DNA from: Alistipes sp.
GTDB lineage: Bacteria; Bacteroidota; Bacteroidia; Bacteroidales; Rikenellaceae
DNA: 64,000 nt
Assembly: GCA_022782405.1 (NCBI GenBank)
Contig: JALFNK010000003.1
Span: 1 to 64,000, forward strand
Reading direction: 5' to 3'
This document shows, one piece after another, positions 45,391-54,092 of this stretch. Position 1 is the first letter of the stretch, and every line of letters starts with the position of its first letter. The position numbers and the translations under genes are program-made. A model generated the notes under the pieces. The model was given only the letters and a program-made list of their open reading frames with translations. It did not search any database and was not told where the DNA came from.

Positions 45391-45522
45391 TTAGAGTTTC
45401 CATTTGATTCTTTCTTTTTTGCCTTTGTTCACGCTTTTTATGAAGCAATTCACCATGCGTGCAAACAGGCACAATACAGATCCGGCTATGATCATGACGA
45501 TCGCGACATCCCATCCATTCAT
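45391..45522 (-). CDS. 43-residue membrane protein at the head of the Kdp operon
   Basis: MNGWDVAIVMIIAGSVLCLF then ARMVNCFIKSVNKGKKERIKWKL. One span and a strongly basic tail, so the C-terminus likely faces the cytoplasm. It is the first frame after the possible promoter and 18 bp ahead of the next small gene. Not recognised. It may be another accessory or regulatory small subunit. Confidence 0.5.
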   Translation of the reverse strand: MNGWDVAIVMIIAGSVLCLFARMVNCFIKSVNKGKKERIKWKL

Positions 45523-45555
45523 TGCTTTTGGGTTTCATAGTTTGCACCGGCACGT

Positions 45556-45572
45556 TACGAAGAGGATGCCAA
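45556..45572 (-). promoter_or_regulatory. Possible sigma-54-like promoter of the Kdp operon
   Basis: TTGGCATCCTCTTCGTA on the minus strand: the -24 half (TTGGCA) is ideal, but the -12 half has GT where GC is expected. It lies 33 bp ahead of the first small gene and behind an NtrC-type regulator gene, which makes a sigma-54 promoter reasonable; the match is imperfect. Confidence 0.3.
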
Positions 45573-45639
45573 ACAGATTGCATGGCGTCTAATCGGTTGA
45601 TTGATCGCGCTTTGACAAGACGGCACGGGGAATAAAAAA

Positions 45640-45674
45640 GAGAGGAGGCTTATCAATATGATAAGCCTCCTCTC
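45640..45674 (-). terminator. Terminator of the NtrC-type regulator gene
   Basis: GAGAGGAGGCTTATC, 5-base loop, GATAAGCCTCCTCTC; perfect 15-bp stem followed on the minus strand by TTTTTTATT. It separates the regulator from the Kdp operon. Confidence 0.9.
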
Positions 45675-45694
45675 TCAAAATGATAGGATGCCGG

Positions 45695-47038
45695 CTATTT
45701 TATGCCGTAACTTTCGAGTTTGCGATATAGCGTTGCGATACCGATTCCCAGCAAACGCGCCGCTTCCGCCTTGTTTCCCCGCGTATACTCCATCACCTTC
45801 AGGATATGCCTGCGTTCGATCTCTTCCAGCGCGAGCGAATCCGACAGAGCTTCCGTTTGTTGGGAGATCTTGAAGTCCGGCGTCAAGGCATCGACTGCAA
45901 CGGCATTGCCGTCGGTCATGATCAGACTGCGCTCAACGATGTTCCGAAGTTCCCGCACGTTCCCGTGCCACACATGCCGTTTCATGGCGGCAATGTATTC
46001 CTTGTCGATCCGATCGATCCGTTTCCCCATTTTCCGGGCAAACTGTTCGACGAAGAAACAGACATACTCCTCAATATCTTCCGGTCGTTCGCTCAATGCC
46101 GGGAGATGGATGCGGAAAACCGAAAGCCGGAAATAGAGGTCCTCGCGGAAATTCCCCCGGGCGATCTCCTGTTCGAGATCCCGGTTCGTGGCGGCGATCA
46201 CCCGCAAATCGACCCGTTTAGGACGTGTCTCGCCGATCTTCAGGAATTCGCCGTTTTCGAGCACACGCAGCAGTTTCGCTTGCAGATCCATCGGCATTTC
46301 ACCGATTTCGTCAAGGAACAATGTACCTCCGTCGGCCTCTTCCAACAACCCCTTTTTATCCTTTGTGGCACCGGTAAAGCTGCCTGCCTTGTGTCCGAAA
46401 AGCTCGCCTTCGAGCAACTCCTTGGAGAAGGCCGAGCAGTTTACCGCGACAAAAGCCTCTTTGGCCCGGGACCCGGCGTGATGAATGGCATGGGCAAAGA
46501 TCTCCTTTCCGGTTCCCGTTTCGCCGGTCAGCAGGACAAAGGCATTGCTTCGGGCCACTTTCCGTGCCAGCTCTACGGCCTGGCGCATGGCGGGCGAGGA
46601 GCCGATGATACGGTCAAAAGAATACTCGGCCGAGGATTTCGTCTCGTAACGGGCCAGACGCTTCTGCAACTCGGACTTTTCGACGGCCCGGCTCAACAGC
46701 GGCAGGATTTTGTTGTTGTCGTCTCCTTTCGTGATATAGTCGAACGCTCCGTTTTTGATCGCCTGCACGCCATCCGGGATGTTGCCATAGGCCGTGAGCA
46801 GGATCACCTCGGTCAATGGAGCCGCCTGTTTGATCTTGCCAACCAGATCGACGCCATTGCCATCGGGCAGCTTGACATCGCACAATACAACTTCGAAGTC
46901 ATATTGCGAAAACATTTTCATGCCGTGGGCGCAATCGTCGGCCTCGAGAACTTCATAACCTTCAAGACTTATGATGCGAGCTAATAATTTGCGTAGTTGC
47001 CTCTCGTCATCTATAATCAGAATCCTTGACATATCCAT
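45695..47038 (-). CDS. NtrC-type sigma-54 response regulator of the Kdp locus
   Basis: 447 residues (Met at 47038; Met at 47032 equally possible). Receiver with LIIDDE, Asp in VVLCDVKLPDG, and Lys-Gly in YITKGDD; AAA+ domain with GETGTGKE, GSFTGA, LFLDEIGEM and ATNRDLE; Fis-type HTH at the end (GNKAEAARLLGIGIATLYRK). Unlike enteric Kdp systems, where KdpE is OmpR-like, the kinase here seems to be coupled to a sigma-54 activator. TACCTTTG at 47052-47059 is a possible -7 box. Confidence 0.9.
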   Translation of the reverse strand: MDMSRILIIDDERQLRKLLARIISLEGYEVLEADDCAHGMKMFSQYDFEVVLCDVKLPDGNGVDLVGKIKQAAPLTEVILLTAYGNIPDGVQAIKNGAFDYITKGDDNNKILPLLSRAVEKSELQKRLARYETKSSAEYSFDRIIGSSPAMRQAVELARKVARSNAFVLLTGETGTGKEIFAHAIHHAGSRAKEAFVAVNCSAFSKELLEGELFGHKAGSFTGATKDKKGLLEEADGGTLFLDEIGEMPMDLQAKLLRVLENGEFLKIGETRPKRVDLRVIAATNRDLEQEIARGNFREDLYFRLSVFRIHLPALSERPEDIEEYVCFFVEQFARKMGKRIDRIDKEYIAAMKRHVWHGNVRELRNIVERSLIMTDGNAVAVDALTPDFKISQQTEALSDSLALEEIERRHILKVMEYTRGNKAEAARLLGIGIATLYRKLESYGIK

Positions 47039-47290
47039 TATAATCTTCTGTCAAAGGTAATTAATTTTACTGTATCCATTTAATTTTTTGGGAATCATTA
47101 GAACTAAATTTTAGCCATACATTTTATCTATAAGTCTGTCAATCATAGATCAACAAAGCAATGTTATTCTCCTCATTTGAATGAGTTGTTATTCGATAAT
47201 AGCTCAGCAGTACAAGACTTATTGAAAAATATCACAAATGCCTAAAGGCAATTTGATACAGAAACACTGGGAACAATTTTAAAAACAAAA

Positions 47291-47325
47291 AGAGTCAAAT
47301 GTTTAACAATTAAACACTTGACTCT
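47291..47325 (-). terminator. Terminator of tRNA-Leu
   Basis: On the minus strand AGAGTCAAGTGTTTA, 5-base loop, TAAACATTTGACTCT, then TTTTTGTTTTT. One internal mismatch. It starts at the last base of the CCA end. Confidence 0.85.
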
Positions 47326-47411
47326 GGTACCCGGAGCCGGGGTCGAACCGGCACGACATTGCTGTCATTGGTGTTTGAGACCAACGCGTCTACCGATTCC
47401 GCCATCCGGGC
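47325..47411 (-). tRNA. tRNA-Leu (CAA anticodon)
   Basis: Long-variable-arm tRNA with encoded CCA (47325-47327). The anticodon loop CTCAAAC gives CAA, reading TTG codons. The D-arm (GGCGGAATCGGTAGACGC) and TTCGACCCC T-arm are standard. The first acceptor pair is a G:U. Confidence 0.95.
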
Positions 47412-47440
47412 TATTGCTGCGAAGCAGCGAATCGGGACGA

Positions 47441-47471
47441 CAAAGATAGGGCAATTTCGTTATTTTTCAAA
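47441..47471 (-). promoter_or_regulatory. Bacteroidota promoter for tRNA-Leu
   Basis: Minus-strand TTTG, 19 bp, TATCTTTG, 30 bp ahead of the tRNA 5' end. Confidence 0.8.
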
Positions 47472-47479
47472 ATTATCGG

Positions 47480-49303
47480 TTACTTTTCGAAATAGTCCCG
47501 GATTTTTTTCGCCCGGGCGGGACCGACAAGTGCTGCCAACTCTTCGATATTGGCCGACCGGACCTTCTCGACCGACCGGAAATGACGCAGCAGGGTCTCG
47601 ATCGTCTTCGCCCCGATTCCGTCGATGCGTTCCAGCTCGCTGTGGATGAAATCCTTGCTCCGCTTCTGGCGGTGAAACGAAATGGCAAAGCGATGCACCT
47701 CATCCTGAATGCTTGTCAGGAAGTGGAACAACGGCGAGGTAGGCCGCAGGCCGACCAGCAGCGGCGGATAGCCGCAATAGAGTTCCGCCGTGCGATGGCG
47801 GTCATCCTTGGCCAGTCCGGCGATCGGTATGTCGAGCCCCAAAGCGTCAAGCACCTCATGGATCACCCCCATCTGTCCCTTGCCGCCGTCGGCAATCACC
47901 AGATCGGGGAGTTCGGCACCCTCGGCCTGCAAACGGCTGTAGCGGCGATAGACCACCTCGCGCATCGAGGCGTAGTCGTCGGGGCCTTCGACCGTCCTGA
48001 TGTTGAAGTGGCGGTACTCCTTGCGCGAAGGTTTGCCGTCGCGGAACACCACGCACGAAGCCACAGGATGGCTTCCCTGAAGGTTCGAGTTGTCGAAGCA
48101 CTCGATATGGCGCGGAGGCCGGTCAAGACGCAGCTCCTGCTGCAGGGCGTTCATCAGCCGCTCGGTATGTCGCTCCGGATTGCGGATTTCGAGATTTTTG
48201 AGCTGCTCGGCACGGTAAATCCGGGCACTCTTGCGCGAAAACTCCAGCAAATCGAGCTTTTCGCCTCGCTTGGGAACCGTGAAGGTAACTCCGTTGAAAA
48301 GAAGTGTCGTCGAAGGGAGTACCGGAACAATCACCTCGCGGGCCAGCTCGCCACCGGCCACATGCTCGACGATGTGCTGGATCGCCAGCGTGAGCATATC
48401 GCGCTCGTCGGCATCGACGCCCGTCGAGAGCTTTACCGTCGAGACGCCCACGATCGAGCCATGGCGGATACGCACGAAATTACACCAGGCCACATCGTCG
48501 TCCGGGAGCAGCGAAAAGACATCGACATCGGTAATTTTCGCGCTGACGATCACCGACTTGCCGGCATAGTGATCCAATGCGTCAAGCCGCTGCTTGTAGC
48601 GCTGCGCCGCCTCGAAACGCAACTCCGAGGCTGCCCGCTCCATCTCTCCTTCGAGGTAACGGCGCACGGGGCGCAGATCGCCGCGCAATACGGAGACGAC
48701 CATACCCACCTGCCTGGCGTACTCCTCCTCGCTCTGCGCTCCGACGCAGGGGCCCTTGCAGTTACCCAGATGGTACTGCAGACAGACCGTATAACGTCCC
48801 CGGGCGATCTGCTCGGGCGAAAGGTTCAGCTTGCAGGTTCGCAACGGCACCACCTCGCGGATGAAATCCAGCACGCTGTGCTGCATCATCACCGAACCGT
48901 AGGGACCGAAGTACTGCGATCCGTCGCGCACGATCTGGCGCGTGGACTGAACACGCGGAAAAGCCTCACGGCGCACGACAATCCACGGATAGGTCTTGTC
49001 GTCCTTGAGCAGGATGTTGTAACGCGGCTGCAGGCTCTTGATAAGCGAATTCTCCAGCAGCAGGGCGTCCGTTTCGCTGCCGACGACGATATGGCGGATC
49101 TCGACGATCTGCCGCACCATGACCCGCACCTTGGCGCTGTGCTCCTTCGACTGTACGAAATAGGAGGAGACCCGCTTGCGCAGACTCTTCGCCTTGCCGA
49201 CATAGATGATCGTCCCGTTGCGGTCCACGAACTGGTAGACGCCGGGCGAAAAGGGCAACAGGGCGACCTGCTCTTTCAGGTCGTTTTTTTCGGATGCAGA
49301 CAT
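47480..49303 (-). CDS. uvrC: Excinuclease ABC subunit C
   Basis: 607 residues from Met at 49303. GIY-YIG nuclease at the start (SPGVYQFVDRNGTIIYVGKA), Cys cluster (CLQYHLGNCKGPCVG), UVR motif (~200-235), RNase H-like 5' nuclease domain (IECFDNSNLQGSHPVASCVV) and C-terminal helix-hairpin-helix pair (IDGIGAKTIETLLRHF). It makes both cuts around UvrAB-marked lesions in nucleotide excision repair. It ends 9 bp from the tRNA promoter. Confidence 0.96.
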   Translation of the reverse strand: MSASEKNDLKEQVALLPFSPGVYQFVDRNGTIIYVGKAKSLRKRVSSYFVQSKEHSAKVRVMVRQIVEIRHIVVGSETDALLLENSLIKSLQPRYNILLKDDKTYPWIVVRREAFPRVQSTRQIVRDGSQYFGPYGSVMMQHSVLDFIREVVPLRTCKLNLSPEQIARGRYTVCLQYHLGNCKGPCVGAQSEEEYARQVGMVVSVLRGDLRPVRRYLEGEMERAASELRFEAAQRYKQRLDALDHYAGKSVIVSAKITDVDVFSLLPDDDVAWCNFVRIRHGSIVGVSTVKLSTGVDADERDMLTLAIQHIVEHVAGGELAREVIVPVLPSTTLLFNGVTFTVPKRGEKLDLLEFSRKSARIYRAEQLKNLEIRNPERHTERLMNALQQELRLDRPPRHIECFDNSNLQGSHPVASCVVFRDGKPSRKEYRHFNIRTVEGPDDYASMREVVYRRYSRLQAEGAELPDLVIADGGKGQMGVIHEVLDALGLDIPIAGLAKDDRHRTAELYCGYPPLLVGLRPTSPLFHFLTSIQDEVHRFAISFHRQKRSKDFIHSELERIDGIGAKTIETLLRHFRSVEKVRSANIEELAALVGPARAKKIRDYFEK

Positions 49304-49362
49304 AGATGTCGCAAATGTAACAATTATTTCATCGCAGACGTACAATCAAAAACGTCCGTTTT

Positions 49363-49394
49363 TTTGTTCCGTTTATCTTTTTTGCCTATTTTTG
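49363..49394 (+). promoter_or_regulatory. Bacteroidota promoter for the 49415 lipoprotein operon
   Basis: TTTG, 20 bp, TATTTTTG; the -7 box ends 20 bp ahead of the start codon. Confidence 0.75.
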
Positions 49395-49414
49395 CCGCAT
49401 CTTAAACCCATCAT

Positions 49415-50347
49415 ATGAAATTATTACCTGCCCTGCTCCTCTCCGGAGTTCTTCTGACCGCATGTGTCGACCAGGACTATGACCTGACCAAGGCCGACTT
49501 CGGAAACGCCTCCATCGGCGACGAAAATTCCGAATTCAAGATCCCGCTGGCTTCCATACATGTCTCCATGGAGGAGATATCCCAGGACGGGACCGACATC
49601 CAGGCTCTCTTCGAAGAGGCCGACATCTGGCTTCCCTCATCCGCAGATCAGGTGGATATCTCGGAACTTTCGAGAAACGCAGAATACCGCCACGATCTCA
49701 TTCTTGAAACAATCGACGAAATGAAGACGGACGACCGGAAACTCAACGCAATCGTCGATCTCACCTACCGAAGCTATTATGCACAGTTTGCCGAGATACT
49801 CGGGCTCGATCCGTGGGGTACCCCCGATCCCTCGGCCTATGCCGCGGCATTCGCCCAGGCCATCGAATCGGAATTCCTTGCCGGACAGATCGAAACCCTG
49901 ATCGAACAGGTATCTTCGGATTTCCTCGCCTCGATACGGATCGACTCGATCGAATATGCGCTCGACCCGATCGACCTCGATGACACGGTAATCGACATGC
50001 TCTGCGAAAACCTCGATCCCGAAGGTACGCCCGATGCCAAGAACACGCTCGCGCTCTACGGCACGATCTCGAGCCGCCTGCCATTGTCGATGCATCTCGA
50101 GCCGCTCTTCATGCCGGCCGACATCGCACTTTCCATCGATGTGGAAGCCGGCGATGAACCAAGCCGGATCCCCGAAACCCGACTCTACGGCGACGACCTG
50201 CGCAGCATCCTGGACGGCTCAAGCGTCCGTATTCCCATCGAACTCGGAACCTATTACCGCAATTTCGGATTCGACAATGATTCGCAAAACCAACTTGTCA
50301 TCCAGCTGCATCTGGTCAAGCGAGGCGGACTGAAACTCGAGTTCTGA
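49415..50347 (+). CDS. Lipoprotein paired with DUF5723
   Basis: 310 residues; lipobox LLTACVDQDYDL. The D-Y-D-L run just after the lipid Cys is a recurrent feature of lipoproteins encoded before DUF5723 genes in Bacteroidota. The mature protein is acidic, mixed alpha/beta, with repeated Asp-Ser-Ile segments (RIDSIEYALDPIDLDD). No recognised catalytic motif. It lies 20 bp before the DUF5723 gene, so the two probably act together at the outer membrane. Confidence 0.6.
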   Translation: MKLLPALLLSGVLLTACVDQDYDLTKADFGNASIGDENSEFKIPLASIHVSMEEISQDGTDIQALFEEADIWLPSSADQVDISELSRNAEYRHDLILETIDEMKTDDRKLNAIVDLTYRSYYAQFAEILGLDPWGTPDPSAYAAAFAQAIESEFLAGQIETLIEQVSSDFLASIRIDSIEYALDPIDLDDTVIDMLCENLDPEGTPDAKNTLALYGTISSRLPLSMHLEPLFMPADIALSIDVEAGDEPSRIPETRLYGDDLRSILDGSSVRIPIELGTYYRNFGFDNDSQNQLVIQLHLVKRGGLKLEF

Positions 50348-50367
50348 TCTTCAACAACGCATTTACG

Positions 50368-51750
50368 ATGAAACAGCTATACACCGCCATTCTGGCAACG
50401 CTGCTCTACACGATCGGCGCCGCCGCCCAAAATCCGACCGCCTATTTCATGGAGGGATCGACGCTCCGCAGCCAGCTCAACCCGGCCCTGGCCCCTCAGC
50501 GCGGCTATGTGAACATTCCCGGATTGGGGGCCATCGACATCAGCATCAGCGGCAACATCGCTCTCGACCGGATCTTCTATCCCCGGGACGGAAAACTCGT
50601 AACGTTGATCGATCCCGCCGTTTCGGCAAGCGACGCCCTCTCGGGAATCAAGGAGAAGAACCTTCTGGGGAGCGACATCCGCATGAACATCATCGGATTC
50701 GGCGCCTACACAAAGAACGGGAAAAATTTCTGGTCGTTCGACCTGAATCTTCGCGGGAATGCAGAGATCAACGTTCCCTATGCACTCTTCGACTTCATCA
50801 AAAACGGCGAAGAGGGCAGTGTCAGCAACATCGGACAACAGAACAATGCCTACCTCGAGGCTGCCTTCTCCTATTCTTTTCCCCTGCTCGACGACAGACT
50901 CTATATCGGAGTGCGCGGCAAATTCCTCGCAGGCATCGTCCACAGCAATCTGAAATTCGACCGGTTCGACATCACGATGCAGGAGGACCGCTGGGCCGTG
51001 GATGCCGACGGGACCCTCGACATCTCGGCAGCCGGACTGGAAGCGACGACCGAACTGAACGACGAAGGGGTGCCCGTCTACAAGTTCGACGACCTCAATT
51101 TCACCCCGAAAGGTCCTGCCGGCTACGGATTCGCCGTCGATCTGGGCGCCACATACGACATTCTGCCGGATCTGCAGGCCTCGCTGGCCGTAAACGACCT
51201 CGGGTTCATCGGCTGGAGCCGCAGCAGTACCCTCTCGGGACGCTCGGCAAAAAATCTGGAATTCACAGGTGTTACCATCAGCGGCGGAGAGATGGAGGCA
51301 CAGCCCGATTTCAACCTCGACGTGCTGGAGTTCCAGAAGCAGGAGCCCCAAAGCCATACGAAGATGCTCCATGCCTCGATCAACGCGGGTCTCGAGTACA
51401 AACTCTGGCAGAACCGCGCCAGTGTCGGCCTGCTCTATTCGGCCCGTTTCTGGGCCTTCAAGACCCTGCACAACATTACCGGAGCGGTCAATTTCCGTCC
51501 TATCGACTGGTTCCACCTCACGGGAAGCTATTCGGTGATCGGGAATCGCGGAGGTGCCTTCGGACTGGCTCTGAACCTCTGTCCCGGATGGATCAACTTC
51601 TTCGTCGCCACCGATATACTGACAGCCAAGCATACCCCGCAATGGATTCCCATCAGGCAGAGTTCGATGAACGTTACCCTCGGGCTGGGCGTACCGATCG
51701 GGAAACGGGGCAACCGCAACTGCCGCGGATACCTTGACTGCTGCCGCTAA
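50368..51750 (+). CDS. DUF5723 outer-membrane protein
   Basis: 460 residues with signal peptide (MKQLYTAILATLLYTIGAAAQ). The LRSQLNPALAPQRGYVNIPG start of the mature part and many later aromatic beta-strands (FWSFDLNLRGNAEINVPYAL, GLEYKLWQNRASVGLLYSAR) fit DUF5723, a probable beta-barrel. It follows the lipoprotein gene and ends in a terminator. Function unknown. Confidence 0.75.
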   Translation: MKQLYTAILATLLYTIGAAAQNPTAYFMEGSTLRSQLNPALAPQRGYVNIPGLGAIDISISGNIALDRIFYPRDGKLVTLIDPAVSASDALSGIKEKNLLGSDIRMNIIGFGAYTKNGKNFWSFDLNLRGNAEINVPYALFDFIKNGEEGSVSNIGQQNNAYLEAAFSYSFPLLDDRLYIGVRGKFLAGIVHSNLKFDRFDITMQEDRWAVDADGTLDISAAGLEATTELNDEGVPVYKFDDLNFTPKGPAGYGFAVDLGATYDILPDLQASLAVNDLGFIGWSRSSTLSGRSAKNLEFTGVTISGGEMEAQPDFNLDVLEFQKQEPQSHTKMLHASINAGLEYKLWQNRASVGLLYSARFWAFKTLHNITGAVNFRPIDWFHLTGSYSVIGNRGGAFGLALNLCPGWINFFVATDILTAKHTPQWIPIRQSSMNVTLGLGVPIGKRGNRNCRGYLDCCR

Positions 51751-51774
51751 CCCATCATACCGATCATATCGGAC

Positions 51775-51805
51775 GGGCGGACCTTCTCATCATAAAGGTC
51801 CGCCC
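51775..51805. terminator. Terminator after DUF5723
   Basis: GGGCGGACCTT, 9-base loop, AAGGTCCGCCC, then a short GC run and GGTTTT. It lies between two converging genes. Confidence 0.75.
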
Positions 51806-51846
51806 GCCCGGTTTTCAGGCACTCCTGCCGGTCAAACAAATGCAGA

Positions 51847-52647
51847 TCAACCGGCCGCCTCGAAACGGTCCAGGGCCGCGGAGGCAGCAAGGCGCCCGGC
51901 CTCGACGATCTCCTCCGACCGATAGAACTCGAACATGCTGAAACTGTCGGCAGGCAGACTGATCGACAGATCGGGTTTACATAACCGGCACATCAGTTGC
52001 GCGATGTGCTGCTGCATGATCTGCGACGAAGCCGTAAGCAACCGGTAGTAATTCAACGACTCGAGAGCCCCCGTTTTCGGGTCCGCAGCAAAGGGAGCAC
52101 AGACATCCACGGCAACCAGCAGATCCCCCGGTGTACGGTGCACACGGTTGAGCGGCAGCGGATTGACCGTACCGCCGTCGATCAGCACCCGACCGTCGCG
52201 ATGCACGGGACGGAAAACCGAAGGGATCGAAATGGAGGCTCGCACCGCATCGTAAAGTCCGCCGCTGTCGAAGACGACCTCCTTTCCGGTGAGCAGGTCG
52301 GCGGCAACCGCGGCAAATGGGATCCGCAACTGCCCGATCGGGACATCGGGAACCAGCTTCTTCATCGCCTCGATCACCCGCGTACCCTTGACCAGGCCTT
52401 CGGAGCTGAACGCAAAATCGACCAGACCGAAAACCTTGTATCGGTCCAAAGCCCCCATCCACTTTCGGAAAGGCTCCAGAGAACCCGCCGCATACATACC
52501 GCCGACCAAAGCGCCCATCGATGTCCCCGCCACGGCCCGTATGTCGTATCCCCGGCGTTCCAACTCCTCGATGGCTCCGATGTGCGCAAGTCCCCGTGCC
52601 CCGCCGCCGCTCAATACGAGCGCCACATTTTTCCGTTTCCCTTTCAT
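51847..52647 (-). CDS. Patatin-like phospholipase (RssA type)
   Basis: 266 residues from Met at 52647 (MKGKRKNVALVLSGGGARG). Oxyanion loop SGGGARG, nucleophile elbow GTSMGALVGG and catalytic Asp in DGGTVNPLP match bacterial patatins. It is a serine acyl-hydrolase with presumed lipid substrates; no signal peptide, so cytoplasmic. It lies 41 bp after the 5-formyl-THF cyclo-ligase gene on the same strand. Confidence 0.85.
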   Translation of the reverse strand: MKGKRKNVALVLSGGGARGLAHIGAIEELERRGYDIRAVAGTSMGALVGGMYAAGSLEPFRKWMGALDRYKVFGLVDFAFSSEGLVKGTRVIEAMKKLVPDVPIGQLRIPFAAVAADLLTGKEVVFDSGGLYDAVRASISIPSVFRPVHRDGRVLIDGGTVNPLPLNRVHRTPGDLLVAVDVCAPFAADPKTGALESLNYYRLLTASSQIMQQHIAQLMCRLCKPDLSISLPADSFSMFEFYRSEEIVEAGRLAASAALDRFEAAG

Positions 52648-52688
52648 ATCATTTTCTGTTGGTCCGATCCCGGATTCCATTGCATGCA

Positions 52689-53246
52689 TCATGCCGGAAC
52701 GCAGGTACCGCACTCGGTTACGACCCGATCCATGGCCACGTCGTGCGGCTCAACGGGAAGCTTCCCGACAAGTTGGTGCGCGTAGCAGACCCCGATCTTC
52801 GCTCCCCGGAAGTCAGAACGGGAAAGATAGCGGTCATAGTATCCGCGGCCGCGCCCCATGCGTGCTCCCTGCGGCGAAAAGGCCGTACCGGGAACCACCA
52901 CGAGGTCGATCTCCGCCGGAGGGCAGAGCACGGCGCCGGCTCCCGGCTCGCTGATTCCGAAGGCCCCGGCACACAACGTTTCGGGGGTATACTCGAAGAA
53001 CTCCATCCGTTCGCCCTCGACACGCGGCACGACGATCCGCTTGCCCAGGCCACTCCACCGCACGAGAGCCGGCAGCGTTTCGGGTTCGTCATTCAGGGCG
53101 CAGAAAAAAGCCACGGTTCCGGCGGCCGCGAATTCCGGCAGCTGCTCCACGCGGGAAAAGAGGCTTCGCGAGCGTTCCGCACGCTCCTCCGCCGTCAATG
53201 AAAGATTGCGCCGTTTCATCTCCCGGCGCAGTTCGCTTTTCGTCAT
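52689..53246 (-). CDS. 5-formyltetrahydrofolate cyclo-ligase
   Basis: 185 residues from Met at 53246 (MTKSELRREMKRRN). ATP-dependent cyclisation of 5-formyl-THF to methenyl-THF. Motifs: FFCALNDEPET, VPRVEGERMEFFE, DLVVVPGTAFSPQGARMGRGRG and YYDRYL. Normal length for the family. Confidence 0.9.
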   Translation of the reverse strand: MTKSELRREMKRRNLSLTAEERAERSRSLFSRVEQLPEFAAAGTVAFFCALNDEPETLPALVRWSGLGKRIVVPRVEGERMEFFEYTPETLCAGAFGISEPGAGAVLCPPAEIDLVVVPGTAFSPQGARMGRGRGYYDRYLSRSDFRGAKIGVCYAHQLVGKLPVEPHDVAMDRVVTECGTCVPA

Positions 53247-53285
53247 AAAACCCTCCTTTCGAACGCAAAATTCCCGCTCGTTTCC

Positions 53286-53316
53286 ATTGTTATTATGCAA
53301 ACAATGGCTATCTTTG
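53286..53316 (+). promoter_or_regulatory. Promoter of the succinate dehydrogenase operon
   Basis: ATTG, 19 bp, TATCTTTG; the -7 box is exact and the -33 box matches three of four bases. It lies 48 bp ahead of sdhC. Confidence 0.65.
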
Positions 53317-53364
53317 CGAAACGGAAACACAAATCATTAACAAAAATAACAAATTTAAACCATT

Positions 53365-54060
53365 ATGAGCTGTTTTCTATCTAATTCCTCGCTTGGCAAG
53401 AAGTTAGTAATGAGCGTAACGGGTTGCTTCCTCGTGCTCTTCATCCTCTTCCACATGTCGATGAACGTAACGGCGATCATCTCTCCCGAAGGGTACAACA
53501 TGATCTGCGAATTCCTGGGTGCCAACTGGTACGCACTGGCCGGTACGGTCGTTCTGGCTCTGGGTGTCGTAATCCACTTCATCTACGCCATCATCCTCAC
53601 GCTGAACAACTACCGCGCCCGCGGCTCGCAGCGCTACGCCGTAACCGTCCAGGAGCCGGGCGTGGCCTGGGCCTCGAAAAACATGCTCGTACTGGGTGTG
53701 ATCGTTCTGTTGGGCATGGCGCTCCACCTCTATAATTTCTGGGCCAAGATGCAGCTTGTCGAGATCATGGGCGGACACACCAACTCGCTGGGTCTGGCCG
53801 TAACCGACGGCGCAGCCCTGATCGCCTACACCTTCTCGCAGTGGTACTATGTCGTGCTCTACCTCATCTGGTTCGCCGCACTGTGGTTCCACCTCACGCA
53901 CGGCGTATGGTCGATGTTCCAGACCGTGGGCTGGGCCAACGACACCTGGTATCCCCGTCTGAAGTGCATCGCCAACATCGTGGCAACGATCGTATTCCTC
54001 GGATTTGCCGCCGTGGTGCTCGTCTACTTCTTCTGCCCCTGCATCGCAGGCGCCTGCTAA
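53365..54060 (+). CDS. sdhC: Succinate dehydrogenase/fumarate reductase cytochrome b subunit
   Basis: 231 residues, five spans, as in the single-subunit (type B) diheme anchors. Candidate heme-ligand histidines lie in FILFHMSMN, VIHFIYA, ALHLYNFW and WFHLTHGVWS. It passes electrons between the menaquinone pool and SdhB. First gene of sdhCAB; in Bacteroidota this complex commonly works as fumarate reductase during fermentation. Confidence 0.93.
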   Translation: MSCFLSNSSLGKKLVMSVTGCFLVLFILFHMSMNVTAIISPEGYNMICEFLGANWYALAGTVVLALGVVIHFIYAIILTLNNYRARGSQRYAVTVQEPGVAWASKNMLVLGVIVLLGMALHLYNFWAKMQLVEIMGGHTNSLGLAVTDGAALIAYTFSQWYYVVLYLIWFAALWFHLTHGVWSMFQTVGWANDTWYPRLKCIANIVATIVFLGFAAVVLVYFFCPCIAGAC

Positions 54061-54092
54061 TCAATTCGTAGAACAATAAACACACAAACGAT

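Noticed and set aside
45386..45583. 65-codon minus-strand frame overlapping the 43-residue membrane protein
   Set aside because: Another frame of the same DNA; it has no membrane span or operon-like start, unlike the 45391-45522 frame.
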